DNA of 26,085 nucleotides from Prolixibacteraceae bacterium (GTDB lineage Bacteria > Bacteroidota > Bacteroidia > Bacteroidales > Prolixibacteraceae). Position 1 is the stretch's first letter. Each line of letters begins with the position of its first letter. This document shows, one piece after another, positions 16,299-24,391 of the stretch. The notes below the pieces were generated by a model. That model made no database searches and had not been told where the DNA came from. It saw nothing but the letters and a program-made list of their open reading frames with translations. The position numbers and the translations under genes are program-made. The stretch is from assembly GCA_016930735.1 (NCBI GenBank), contig JAFGGF010000202.1:1-26085 (forward strand), written 5' to 3'.

Positions 16299-16310
16299 AC
16301 AGGCTGGCAA

Positions 16311-16326
16311 TACTGAAAAATCAGTA
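16311..16326 (+). promoter_or_regulatory. Hairpin directly upstream of the PAS-LuxR start codon
   Basis: TACTGA (16311-16316) and TCAGTA (16321-16326) pair around an AAAA loop, ending 7 nt before the ATG. In the messenger it would occupy the ribosome-binding region near the likely 5' end. It could slow translation or protect the transcript, but the stem is only 6 bp and AT-rich. Confidence 0.3.
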
Positions 16327-16333
16327 ATTATTT

Positions 16334-17116
16334 ATGAACGAAGAATTGGAACAACTGTTTTTGGAATATTCAAGAGTAATGGGGGCAGAAAAAATCAACC
16401 CCGAAGATATTGATTACGCCATCCTTGATAAACACATTGAGTTCCTTAAAAAACTGGACTTAATTGAAAACAGTTCAATTTCGGTATTTGATTTATACAA
16501 AAGGGAACATGTTTTTGTTTCATCCAATTTTTCAAATATGCTGGGTTACAATTTAAATGAAGTCGAAAAACAAGGCAACGATTATTTTAATTCCAAGGTT
16601 CATCCTGAAGATTTCCCGGTTAATTTAAAAGTGGGGATTGAACTTTTCAGACAATCGGTGAAAATTCCGGTTGAAGAACGTAAAAACTATAAACTCGTAC
16701 ATGATTACCGCATAAAAAACGGCAGTGGAAAATATATACGTGTGATTGAACAGCAACAAGCTCTGGAACTGGATAAAAAAGGAAAAATCTGGCTGGCGTT
16801 GAGTACGGTAGATTTTTCTCCCGATCAGGATTTAAATACCGGGCCAAGGTTCAGAATTTACAATTTTAAAACCGGTGAAATTATGGATCCAAAAACTTTT
16901 ACCGGAATTTCAGTAAATGAAACAAAATTGAGCAGGCGTGAACAGGAAATTTTAAAACTTGTCAAAGAGGGTTTGCCAAGTAAAGAAATTGCTGAAAAAT
17001 TATTCATTAGTGTACATACTGTAAATACACACCGGCAACGGATCCTCGAAAAACTGAATGTGACCAATTCTTTTGAAGCCATCCAGTATGCTTCAGGATT
17101 GGGACTAATGGATTAG
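16334..17116 (+). CDS. PAS-domain LuxR-family transcriptional regulator
   Basis: A 260-residue cytoplasmic regulator. An N-terminal helical segment (1-42) leads into a PAS-fold sensor (about 48-162: SISVFDLYKREHVFVSSNFSNMLGY, KVHPEDFPVN, LVHDYRIKNGSGKYIRVIEQQ). A C-terminal LuxR-type helix-turn-helix follows (198-258: LSRREQEILKLVKEGLPSKEIAEKLFISVHTVNTHRQRILEKLNV). There is no receiver or kinase domain, so the signal is probably a small ligand or partner protein. This PAS-LuxR arrangement is common in Bacteroidota. A short hairpin (16311-16326) lies just before the start codon and no clear SD is visible. Its stop overlaps the convergent metF stop by 4 nt. Targets are unknown; the divergent TonB receptor is one candidate. 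Confidence 0.92.
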   Translation: MNEELEQLFLEYSRVMGAEKINPEDIDYAILDKHIEFLKKLDLIENSSISVFDLYKREHVFVSSNFSNMLGYNLNEVEKQGNDYFNSKVHPEDFPVNLKVGIELFRQSVKIPVEERKNYKLVHDYRIKNGSGKYIRVIEQQQALELDKKGKIWLALSTVDFSPDQDLNTGPRFRIYNFKTGEIMDPKTFTGISVNETKLSRREQEILKLVKEGLPSKEIAEKLFISVHTVNTHRQRILEKLNVTNSFEAIQYASGLGLMD

Positions 17117-18066
17117 AAAGCAGCTTTTAAAATTTCTTTTACGTTATCAGAAATCCCGTAAGTATAAATATGCATTGAAGGTACATTGTTGGTTACCAGG
17201 TCTTTTGCCTGGTTGATTGCCCATTCTGTACCTACGGTTCTGGCGTCGTCATTACTTTTACATTTAGAAAGTTCAGTAGCTAATTCCTGAGGAATATCTA
17301 TGCTGAAGATTTTTGGAAGGACAGTTAACTGATTTTTCAGATTAATTGGTTTGATCCCCGGAATGATGGGGACTGTAATCCCCATCTCCCTGCATTTATC
17401 CACAAAATCGTAATATACTTTATTGTCAAAAAACATCTGGGTTACAACATAATCAGCTCCCGCATCCACTTTCTGTTTCAGATACAAAAGATCCAATTCC
17501 GGGTTAGGTGCTTCAAAATGTTTTTCAGGATAGCCGGCCACACCAATACAAAAATCAAGCGGGGTGTTGTTTTTTAAATCTTCTTCGAGGTATTTCCCCC
17601 TTTTTAGTTCAACAATCTGGGTAACCAGTTCATTTGCATTGGAATGACCGTTTTGTTCCGGTTTAAATACATGCTGGTTTTTTACTCCGTCTCCACGAAG
17701 CGCCAGGACATTCTTAATTCCCAGAAAATTCAGGTCGATCAAAACATGTTCTGTTTCACTTTTGGTAAATCCTCCACACAAAATATGCGGTACCACCGGA
17801 ATGTTGTATTTATACTGGATTGAAGCTGCAATCGCAACTGTTCCCGGACGTTTTCTCACCGTCCGTTTTACAATCGAGCCATCAGCCATCTCCTTAAATT
17901 CCAACTCGTCACGATGTGTGGTGATATTAATATATTGTGGATTAAAATCCAGTAATCCTTCAATGGTATTATAAATTTTACCTGCATCATTTCCTTTAAG
18001 AGGAGGAAGCAGTTCGAATGAAAAAACTGTTTTATTGCTTTTATTTATGATGTCTATTACTTTCAT
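17113..18066 (-). CDS. metF: 5,10-methylenetetrahydrofolate reductase (MTHFR)
   Basis: Reduces 5,10-methylene-THF to 5-methyl-THF with FAD, supplying the methyl group used by MetH. The chosen start at 18066 gives 317 residues and follows a strong SD (AAGGAGA, 6-nt spacer); an upstream in-frame ATG at 18120 would add 18 residues unlike the family and reach into the ATPase gene. Family features: the FSFELLPPLKG strand with catalytic Glu18, NPQYINITTHRDE, VVPHILCGGFTKSE, the LALRGD FAD/folate segment, GVAGYPEKHFEAP and DAGADYVVTQMFFDN. The barrel is complete. It lies downstream of metH on the same strand, separated from it by an inserted AAA ATPase gene, and overlaps the convergent LuxR stop by 4 nt. 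Confidence 0.96.
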   Translation of the reverse strand: MKVIDIINKSNKTVFSFELLPPLKGNDAGKIYNTIEGLLDFNPQYINITTHRDELEFKEMADGSIVKRTVRKRPGTVAIAASIQYKYNIPVVPHILCGGFTKSETEHVLIDLNFLGIKNVLALRGDGVKNQHVFKPEQNGHSNANELVTQIVELKRGKYLEEDLKNNTPLDFCIGVAGYPEKHFEAPNPELDLLYLKQKVDAGADYVVTQMFFDNKVYYDFVDKCREMGITVPIIPGIKPINLKNQLTVLPKIFSIDIPQELATELSKCKSNDDARTVGTEWAINQAKDLVTNNVPSMHIYTYGISDNVKEILKAAF

Positions 18067-18072
18067 GTGCTT

Positions 18073-18079
18073 TCTCCTT
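18073..18079 (-). promoter_or_regulatory. metF Shine-Dalgarno sequence
   Basis: AAGGAGA on the minus strand, 6 nt before the ATG at 18066. It is unusually strong for this window and decides the metF start. It lies in the 31-nt gap after the ATPase stop, within the upstream in-frame extension. Confidence 0.8.
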
Positions 18080-18097
18080 TTGTGCAAAAATAAGTTC

Positions 18098-19249
18098 TTA
18101 ATCGAAATTCTGAGGCACAATCCAATTTAAATAATTATTTGGTTGAATGACTTCAAAAAATGAATCTTTGTATGCTGATTTCCAGGCTGATGGAATTCGA
18201 ACATTTTTATTAAAATTCCATTTCATCTCATAAGCATATAAATTGCCGCCCCTTTCTTCTATCCAGTCAATTTCCTGTTGTTGATATGTTCTCCAAAAAT
18301 AATTTGATGAGATCATTCCTGTATAATGTTGAAATTTTATTCTTTCAGAAATAATATAATTTTCCCATAATTCACCGACATCATTTCTGATGTGAATTTC
18401 ATTCAAATTATTGATTAAAATATTTCGAATGCCATTATCATAAAAATACCATCTTTTCGATTTTGATATCTCTTTTCGTAAATTCCTGTTAAAACCACTT
18501 ATTCCGAAAATTATAAAAGTCTTTGAAAGTAAATCCAGATATTTGTCAACTGTATTTTTATGCATCCCAAGCTGCCGTCCTAATTCATGCAAAGAAACTT
18601 CCTTCCCGATTTGAAACGAAATCAACCTTAAAAGGTCAATTATTTTATCTGAATTTTTTATTCCTTCAAATGACAGAATATCTTTCATTAAATAAGAACC
18701 AACAAGTTCTTTCAGATAAGTTGCTTTCTGGGAATAATCCTGTTTTTGAAAAATTTCAGGATATGATCCAAATATCAATTTGGTATTCAACCTGCTTTTT
18801 GTTTCAACAATGGTTTCATTTCCTGACAATTCCATTTGTGCAAAAGGGAATAATATAAATGTGGTTTTTCGGCCTGTTAATGGCTCCCCTAATTTATTGC
18901 TAATATCAAATGCAGATGATCCCGTAACAATTATTTTAATTTGAGGAATATGGTCAACAATCAACTTTAATGCTTTACCAATTTCCTTTATTTCCTGGGC
19001 TTCATCGATTGCGAGAATATTAGCTGAACCAAAAACAGTTTTAAAATTTTCGATCGTCCTTTGCCTGAATATATCCTGCGTTGTAAAATCTTCACCATTC
19101 AGCAACAAAAATTTTTCTTTCGTGAGTTCAAGTATCTTATTTAAAAGAATTGTTTTACCCATCCTTCTAGATCCTAATAGAACTACAACCTTATTAGGTT
19201 GTAAACAGGTCAATATTGTTGATGTTATGGATCGGTGAATATATTCCAT
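18098..19249 (-). CDS. AAA-family ATPase with C-terminal DUF4143 domain
   Basis: A 383-residue ATP-binding protein of the AAA_14/DUF4143 class. The Walker A is GSRRMGKT (26-33) and the Walker B is ILAIDEAQEI with D82-E83. The sensor stretch IKIIVTGSSAFDIS follows, then a winged-helix-like region (ISFQIGKEVSLHELGRQLGMHKNTVDKYLDLL) and the DUF4143 nuclease-like fold (RWYFYDNGIRNIL, NDVGELWENYIISERI, QQEIDWIEERGGNLYAYEMKW). Such genes are scattered, strain-variable and abundant in Bacteroidota; the cellular role is unknown. It sits between metH (128 nt) and metF (31 nt), looks more AT-rich than both, and has its own promoter-like region with a direct repeat, which suggests a later insertion. Confidence 0.9.
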   Translation of the reverse strand: MEYIHRSITSTILTCLQPNKVVVLLGSRRMGKTILLNKILELTKEKFLLLNGEDFTTQDIFRQRTIENFKTVFGSANILAIDEAQEIKEIGKALKLIVDHIPQIKIIVTGSSAFDISNKLGEPLTGRKTTFILFPFAQMELSGNETIVETKSRLNTKLIFGSYPEIFQKQDYSQKATYLKELVGSYLMKDILSFEGIKNSDKIIDLLRLISFQIGKEVSLHELGRQLGMHKNTVDKYLDLLSKTFIIFGISGFNRNLRKEISKSKRWYFYDNGIRNILINNLNEIHIRNDVGELWENYIISERIKFQHYTGMISSNYFWRTYQQQEIDWIEERGGNLYAYEMKWNFNKNVRIPSAWKSAYKDSFFEVIQPNNYLNWIVPQNFD

Positions 19250-19257
19250 TTTCTTTA

Positions 19258-19310
19258 ATTATGGCACCTTAGTGCCCAAATTTAATTAAATTATGGCGCC
19301 AAAGAGCTAA
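19258..19310 (-). promoter_or_regulatory. Direct-repeat operator candidate and promoter of the DUF4143 ATPase
   Basis: Two copies of a roughly 21-nt unit (19258-19279 and 19290-19310) share an ATTATGGC(A/G)CC core and an AG-GC tail. Copy 1 also forms the hairpin GGCAC-CTTA-GTGCC; copy 2 holds the palindrome GGCGCC. On the minus strand a perfect -7 box TAAATTTG (19284-19277) lies where the copies meet, and a TTTG (19303-19300) is in copy 2, although its 15-nt spacing is short. The arrangement suits repression at the ATPase promoter. Confidence 0.4.
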
Positions 19311-19377
19311 TTTTTAAGGTTTATTTTAATAAAACAACAATTAAACTCTAACGCTACTTTAGAATATCGGGCAGAAA

Positions 19378-22300
19378 TTATTTATAATTCATGTTTGCAG
19401 GAAGGAATTTTTCAATAAACTCAACGCTTTTACCTTTACGTTTGGCATAATCTTCCACCTGGTCTTTTGAAATCCTTTCCAACCCGAAATAACGGGAATC
19501 TGGATGAACAAAATACTCACCGCTTACAGAAGCATTCGGGTACATCGCAAAATGTTCAGTTAAAATAATTCCAACTTCTTCAGCTTTTAAAAGATTAAAC
19601 AGGTTTTCTTTTTCCGAATGTTCGGGACAGGCCGGGTAACCCAATGCCGGACGAATGCCCTGATATTTTACTTTTAGTAACTCTTCTTTGCTCAGATTTT
19701 CATTTGGTACGTACCCCCAGTATTCTTTTCGTACCTTTTCATGAAGAAGTTCTGCAAAAGCTTCACTTAGCCTGTCAGCCAGAGCTTCCAACATAATTAC
19801 CTTATAATCGTTGTGTTCCGACCTGAATTTTTCTTTCCACTTTTCAATGCCGATACCTGCCGTAGTTGCAAATCCTCCGCAATAATCAGTAATTCCTGCT
19901 TCTTTTGGAGCAATATAGTCGGCAAGACACATATTCGCTGTTCCTTCTTTTTTCTTTTCCTGCTGGCGTAAATGATAAAATCTGCCAACTTCATTTGTTT
20001 TCACCTCGTCTGCAAATAAAACTATGTCATCACCTTCCGCGTGGGCTGGCCAGATTCTAAACACGGCATTCGCCTGAAGCATTTTCTTCTCGATGATATC
20101 ATCGAGCATTTCATTGGCCTCGGCATAGAGCTTCCTGGCTTCTTCTCCTTTTTCCGGGTCATCCATAATTTGCGGATAAGCACCTTTCATATCCCAGGTA
20201 ATAAAAAAGAAAGTCCAGTCAATGTATTTTCTAAGTTCTTCCAAAGGGAAGTCGATCAGTTTTTTTACGCCAATAAAATCGGGTTTATAAATGGGGGTAT
20301 TTTGCCAGTCAATCTGATATTTATTTTTTCTGGCATCTTCAAGAGAAATATATTCCTTTGGTTTCCTGTTTGCCTGAAATTCTCTTATTTCTTCATATTC
20401 TTTTTTGATTTCTTCCCTGAATTCTTCTTTGCCAGCAATCAGGTTTGAAACCACATTCACTGCCAGGGATGCGTCTTTTACATGGACTGCAGGCTGGCTG
20501 TATTCAGGTGCAATCTTTACTGCCGTATGAATTTTGGAGGTAGTAGCACCCCCTATCAGCAAAGGAATTTTCAATCCCCTCCTTTCCATTTCTTTGGCAA
20601 CATCCACCATAATTTCAAGCGAAGGGGTAATCAATCCGCTTAACCCGATAATATCTACATTTTCTTTAACGGCAGTATCCAGAATTTTATCGGTCGGAAC
20701 CATGACTCCCAAATCGATAATGTCGTAATTATTACATCCAAGCACCACCCCGACAATGTTTTTCCCAATATCGTGAACGTCGCCCTTGACGGTTGCCAAA
20801 AGGACTTTTTTTCTTGTGTCTGATAGCTGAAATTTCTTTTTGTCAGCCTCAATATAAGGCAATAAGTAAGCTACAGCTTTTTTCATTACCCTTGCCGATT
20901 TAATTACCTGTGGAAGGAACATTTTCCCGGAACCAAACAATTCGCCAACAATATTCATCCCATCCATCAACGGGCCTTCAATTACTTCCAATGCTGGTGA
21001 ATATTTTTTGACTGCCACTGCCATATCTTCATCCACAAAATCAGGAATTCCTTTGACAAGAGAATGACTGATCCTCTCTTCCAGGGAAAGCTCCCGCCAG
21101 GCATCAATTTTCACCTCTTTAGATTCATCCTGTTTAAGATTCTGGGCAAAATCAAGTAATCGTTCAGTAGCATCCGACCTACGATTTAAAACAAGATCCT
21201 CAACTTTCTCCAGTAAATCCTTCGGAATTTCATCATAAATCTGGAGCATTCCGGGATTTACAATCCCCATATCCAATCCGGCTGCAATGGCATGATAAAG
21301 GAACACCGAATGCATTGCTTCACGAACCAAATTATTACCCCGAAAAGAAAACGAAACATTGCTGATACCGCCGCTTGTTTTGGCATATGGAAGATTCTGT
21401 TTGATCCATTTTACTGATTCAATAAAATCTACAGAATAATTATTGTGTTCTTCAATTCCGGTTCCTATGGTTAAAACATTAGTGTCAAAAATTATATCCT
21501 GCGGTGGAAAGCCAACTTTTTCAGTTAACAGTTGGTAGACTCTTTTACAGATTTTTATTCTGCGTTCCAGATTATCAGCCTGCCCTGTTTCATCAAAAGC
21601 CATAATTACAGCTGCTGCACCATATCTTTTAATTTGTTTAGCCTGATAAATAAAAACTTCTTCCCCTTCCTTCAAACTGATGGAGTTCACTATTGCTTTC
21701 CCCTGGAGGCATTTTAATCCGGCTTCAATCACTTCCCATTTTGAGGAGTCTATCATAACCGGAAGCTTTGCAATATCAGGCTCTGCCATCAACAGGTTCA
21801 GGAATTTTACCATTTCCTTTTTGGCATCGAGCATGGCATCATCCATATTTACATCGATTACCTGTGCTCCGTTCTCTACCTGATTGCGGGCAATTATAAG
21901 GGCATCCTCATAATTCCCTTCTCTTATCAGCCGGGCAAATCGGATTGATCCTGCTACATTGCACCGTTCACCGATGTTAACAAAATTCGAATTTTCGGTC
22001 ATTGTAACCGGTTCCAATCCACTGAAACGGGTCAAATGGTCTCTCTCCATTTTTTGATGAGGAGTTGCCTTTTCAGCAAGTTTTACAAATTCACGAATAT
22101 GATCAGGGGTAGTTCCGCAACAACCTCCAATTATATTTACAAACCGATTATCCAGAAAATCTTTGATGAAAGCCCCCATTATTTCAGGAGTTTCATCGTA
22201 ACCACCAAACTGGTTTGGCAACCCGGCATTCGGATGTGAACTGATATAAAACGGGGCCTTAATTGACAATTCCTTTACATAGGGCCGTAACTCAGAAGCA

Positions 22301-23043
22301 CCAAGAGAACAGTTTAGTCCGATGCTTAACAAATCGATATGAGAAACCGAATTCAGGAAAGCCTCAGGAGTCTGACCAGAAAGTGTACGTCCACTGGCGT
22401 CGGTAATAGTACCTGAAACCATCAGCGGCATTTTAATGCCTCTGTTTTCGAGCGCTTCTTCGATTGCAAGAATAGCTGCTTTACCATTCAGTGTATCAAA
22501 TATTGTTTCAATCAGTAAAAGGTCAACACCACCATTAAGCAATCCCTCAACCTGTTCACGGTAGGAATTTTTAACTTCATCGAAAGTTACTGCCCTGTAC
22601 CCCGGATCGTCTACATCCGGAGAAAGGGAAAGTGTTTTATTGGTTGGCCCCAGTGAGCCTGCTACAAACCGTGGTTTATCAGGATTTTTTTGAGTGTATT
22701 CATCAGCTATATTGCTTGCGATGGACGCTGCTGCCCTGTTCATTTCATAGACCATATCCTCTGTATGATAGTCAGCCTGTGAAATACTGGTGGCATTAAA
22801 AGTATTGGTCAGGATAATATCAGCACCGGCCTCAAGGTAACGATGGTGAACCTCCTCGACAATTTCAGGTTTTGTAAGTGAAAGTATATCATTATTCCCT
22901 TTCTGGTCATAAGGAAAATCTTTTAAGAGCTCACCTCTGTAATCTTCTTCAGAAAGTTTGAATTCCTGAATGAGTGAGCCAGTGGCTCCGTCTTTTACCA
23001 AAACCCTTTTTTCAAGTTCTTTATATATATTTTTTTCGATCAT
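19378..23043 (-). CDS. metH: Cobalamin-dependent methionine synthase
   Basis: Transfers a methyl group from 5-methyl-THF to homocysteine through cob(I)alamin. The 1,221 residues hold all four modules. The homocysteine module (about 5-325) has zinc ligands C245 (GLNCSLGA), C308 and C309 (GGCCGTTPDH). The pterin module (about 350-610) contains NIGERCNVAGS and VIDVNMDDAMLD. The cap plus B12 module (about 645-885) has the cobalt-ligating His757 in DVHDIGKNIVG. The AdoMet reactivation module (about 900-1221) contains GIRPALGYPACPEH. No residue is obviously missing. There is no room for a cobalamin riboswitch in the 89-nt gap upstream. It lies downstream of the sulfide-assimilation genes on the same strand, with a DUF559 gene between. 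Confidence 0.98.
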   Translation of the reverse strand: MIEKNIYKELEKRVLVKDGATGSLIQEFKLSEEDYRGELLKDFPYDQKGNNDILSLTKPEIVEEVHHRYLEAGADIILTNTFNATSISQADYHTEDMVYEMNRAAASIASNIADEYTQKNPDKPRFVAGSLGPTNKTLSLSPDVDDPGYRAVTFDEVKNSYREQVEGLLNGGVDLLLIETIFDTLNGKAAILAIEEALENRGIKMPLMVSGTITDASGRTLSGQTPEAFLNSVSHIDLLSIGLNCSLGASELRPYVKELSIKAPFYISSHPNAGLPNQFGGYDETPEIMGAFIKDFLDNRFVNIIGGCCGTTPDHIREFVKLAEKATPHQKMERDHLTRFSGLEPVTMTENSNFVNIGERCNVAGSIRFARLIREGNYEDALIIARNQVENGAQVIDVNMDDAMLDAKKEMVKFLNLLMAEPDIAKLPVMIDSSKWEVIEAGLKCLQGKAIVNSISLKEGEEVFIYQAKQIKRYGAAAVIMAFDETGQADNLERRIKICKRVYQLLTEKVGFPPQDIIFDTNVLTIGTGIEEHNNYSVDFIESVKWIKQNLPYAKTSGGISNVSFSFRGNNLVREAMHSVFLYHAIAAGLDMGIVNPGMLQIYDEIPKDLLEKVEDLVLNRRSDATERLLDFAQNLKQDESKEVKIDAWRELSLEERISHSLVKGIPDFVDEDMAVAVKKYSPALEVIEGPLMDGMNIVGELFGSGKMFLPQVIKSARVMKKAVAYLLPYIEADKKKFQLSDTRKKVLLATVKGDVHDIGKNIVGVVLGCNNYDIIDLGVMVPTDKILDTAVKENVDIIGLSGLITPSLEIMVDVAKEMERRGLKIPLLIGGATTSKIHTAVKIAPEYSQPAVHVKDASLAVNVVSNLIAGKEEFREEIKKEYEEIREFQANRKPKEYISLEDARKNKYQIDWQNTPIYKPDFIGVKKLIDFPLEELRKYIDWTFFFITWDMKGAYPQIMDDPEKGEEARKLYAEANEMLDDIIEKKMLQANAVFRIWPAHAEGDDIVLFADEVKTNEVGRFYHLRQQEKKKEGTANMCLADYIAPKEAGITDYCGGFATTAGIGIEKWKEKFRSEHNDYKVIMLEALADRLSEAFAELLHEKVRKEYWGYVPNENLSKEELLKVKYQGIRPALGYPACPEHSEKENLFNLLKAEEVGIILTEHFAMYPNASVSGEYFVHPDSRYFGLERISKDQVEDYAKRKGKSVEFIEKFLPANMNYK

Positions 23044-23094
23044 TATAATTTCCTGTTAATCTATGATGAAACCATCAAATTAAAATATTGTTTT

Positions 23095-23102
23095 CAAAAA
23101 TA
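23095..23102 (-). promoter_or_regulatory. Possible -7 element for metH
   Basis: The minus strand reads TATTTTTG, a TAnnTTTG match about 52 nt before the metH ATG. No -33 TTTG is present; the position where it would lie is occupied by a palindromic repeat (23102-23127). This is a weak call. Confidence 0.25.
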
Positions 23103-23127
23103 TCCCCTTGAGGGGATTATAGGAGTG
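23102..23127. repeat. 26-nt palindrome-containing repeat, copy A
   Basis: Begins with the perfect palindrome ATCCCC-TTGA-GGGGAT and continues ATAGGAGTG. It matches copy C (23601-23626) at 24 of 26 positions in the same orientation. It lies just downstream of the DUF559 stop and immediately upstream of the metH leader. Confidence 0.75.
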
Positions 23128-23132
23128 TTTAG

Positions 23133-23513
23133 TTATTTTGCCCCTTTTTCATATTCATCTATAAATCTTTCTATTGTCCTTTGAACACTCAGTAAATCAT
23201 TTAAAATTTCTTCATTATTAAAATGAATTACAGTAAATCCTAAATCATTTAAATCCTCATCCCTGGCTCTGTCTTTTTTCCTGTTAAACAGATGATAAGT
23301 ACCATCAACTTCTATTACCAATTTCAAATCCTTGCAGAAAAAATCAACAATATAAATATCAATTGACCTTTGCCTTAAAAACTGATAATTCCTTAACTGC
23401 TTTTTCTTTAACAACTTATCCCACAATATTACTTCTGCCAAAGTAGAATTATTCCGTAGTTTCCGGGCAAAATCCTTAAGTTCCTTGTTATAATTATTAT
23501 AGTTGTCTGGCAC
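23133..23513 (-). CDS. DUF559 (restriction-endonuclease-like) protein
   Basis: A 126-residue small nuclease-fold protein. The N-terminal ARKLRNNSTLAEVILWDKLLKKKQL helix pair is the DUF559 signature, followed by FLRQRSIDIYIVDFFCKDLKLVIEVDGTYH, which carries the PD-(D/E)xK-like catalytic Asp and Glu, and FTVIHFNNEEILND. DUF559 is related to the Vsr mismatch endonuclease fold, but its role is unproven. The start is GTG at 23513, because the nearest upstream ATG (23520) is out of frame; that GTG lies inside or next to palindromic repeat copy B. Two direct repeats flank the gene (copies A and C), a common setting for these genes. It interrupts the sulfide-metH block. Confidence 0.88.
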   Translation of the reverse strand: MPDNYNNYNKELKDFARKLRNNSTLAEVILWDKLLKKKQLRNYQFLRQRSIDIYIVDFFCKDLKLVIEVDGTYHLFNRKKDRARDEDLNDLGFTVIHFNNEEILNDLLSVQRTIERFIDEYEKGAK

Positions 23514-23514
23514 C

Positions 23515-23548
23515 TCACATCCCCCTAACCCCCTTCAAAGGGGGAATT
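23515..23548. repeat. Palindrome-containing repeat, copy B (inverted, diverged)
   Basis: Plus-strand ATCCCCCTAACCCCCTTCAA followed by AGGGGGAAT resembles copies A and C in reverse orientation: on the minus strand it reads as C-rich, TTTGAA, G-rich, TTAGGGGG, ATGTGAGGTG. It overlaps the ribosome-binding region of the DUF559 gene. Confidence 0.6.
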
Positions 23549-23600
23549 TGGTCAAATTTTTTTATTTTATTTTTACTCTTTATAAGTTCTATTTTCAATT

Positions 23601-23626
23601 ATCCCCTTGAGGGGATTACAGGGGTG
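23601..23626. repeat. 26-nt palindrome-containing repeat, copy C
   Basis: Starts with the same perfect 16-nt palindrome as copy A and continues ACAGGGGTG, differing from copy A at only two positions. It lies 15 nt downstream of the UPF0280 stop, so copies A and C bracket the DUF559 gene as direct repeats 499 nt apart. Confidence 0.75.
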
Positions 23627-23641
23627 ATTTTACTTTCCCTT

Positions 23642-24388
23642 TTATTTTAAAACCTTAACCTCAAAGTTACCACGAATTCCGATTTTTCCTTCACAAATTA
23701 TTATTAATGAAAGGATTTCAGGGAATTGCTCCGAATAATTTAATACTGTTTCAATATCTGCATAAGATTGAACCTTGTTCCCAAAAGCTGTTGCAAATGC
23801 ATCGGCAAGGGAAGTGCTTTTACATGCTACCATTACTGCATCAGCTTTTCCAAAACTAAGCGAAGGGCCAACTGTTCCGGCCGAAGTACAGATCCCTATT
23901 GGTGTTCTACCTGCTGGAATTACTACTCCTATTTTCTCTGATAATGGCGACTTTCCTGCATAAACCGACAAATGCAAATCTTCTTTTAACTTGAGAAAAA
24001 TATCTCCCCCGTTTTCTATTACAAGCTCCTCAACCGGATACCGGCTCATCAAATCCCTTCCGACCTCCTGTGCAAATAATCCAGCCACTGTTGACATTGG
24101 TCCAATTCCTGCTTTGGCTGCCATGGTTATCATTTCATTAACCTCTTTTGGAAAATTATTAGCGGTTGAAAGCGGATTCAGGGCTTTTTTAAAATCAGGA
24201 TGCAAATAAATATGATCATCCAGTACTTTTCGTAATTCAACAACTTTTTTATATGCCTGGCTTTTCATTTCCGGCACATAGGATTTCCGGTTAACCCCGA
24301 TCCATAAATCAGTTTCCCGAAAGGTTGCATAAAACGGATAAAACCTGCTCAGATTAAACTGTTTCCGGTATGTGCGTGGTTCATACAT
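23642..24388 (-). CDS. UPF0280/COG2122 ApbE-like protein (sulfide assimilation)
   Basis: A 248-residue protein of the UPF0280 (COG2122) family, distantly related to ApbE flavin transferases. Recognised by TDLWIGVNRKSY near the N terminus, AKAGIGPMSTVAGLFAQEVG (about 90-110), VEELVIENGGDIFLKL, GICTSAGTVGPSLSFGKADAV and the late KSTSLADAFATAFGNKV. In Methanosarcina acetivorans the COG2122 protein MA1715 is reported to promote efficient sulfide use for homocysteine and cysteine formation. Here it follows the NIL-ferredoxin gene with a 3-nt gap, and an AGGTAAC lies before the ATG, so it is in the same operon. A redox or flavin-linked role is inferred, not proven. Confidence 0.88.
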   Translation of the reverse strand: MYEPRTYRKQFNLSRFYPFYATFRETDLWIGVNRKSYVPEMKSQAYKKVVELRKVLDDHIYLHPDFKKALNPLSTANNFPKEVNEMITMAAKAGIGPMSTVAGLFAQEVGRDLMSRYPVEELVIENGGDIFLKLKEDLHLSVYAGKSPLSEKIGVVIPAGRTPIGICTSAGTVGPSLSFGKADAVMVACKSTSLADAFATAFGNKVQSYADIETVLNYSEQFPEILSLIIICEGKIGIRGNFEVKVLK

Positions 24389-24391
24389 TGG

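Noticed and set aside
18067..18120. 18-residue N-terminal extension of MetF from an ATG at 18120
   Set aside because: The extension is basic and unlike MTHFR N termini, overlaps the ATPase gene, and a strong SD sits 6 nt before the inner ATG at 18066.
23044..23132. Cobalamin or SAM riboswitch upstream of metH
   Set aside because: Only 89 nt are available, partly taken by a repeat, and no B12-box or SAM-core motif is visible.
23133..23513. Vsr mismatch-repair endonuclease
   Set aside because: The N-terminal ARKLRNN-type helix pair and short length fit DUF559; no cytosine methyltransferase is adjacent.
23102..23626. CRISPR array made of the palindromic repeats
   Set aside because: Only three copies, unequal spacing, mixed orientation, a protein gene in between and no cas genes.
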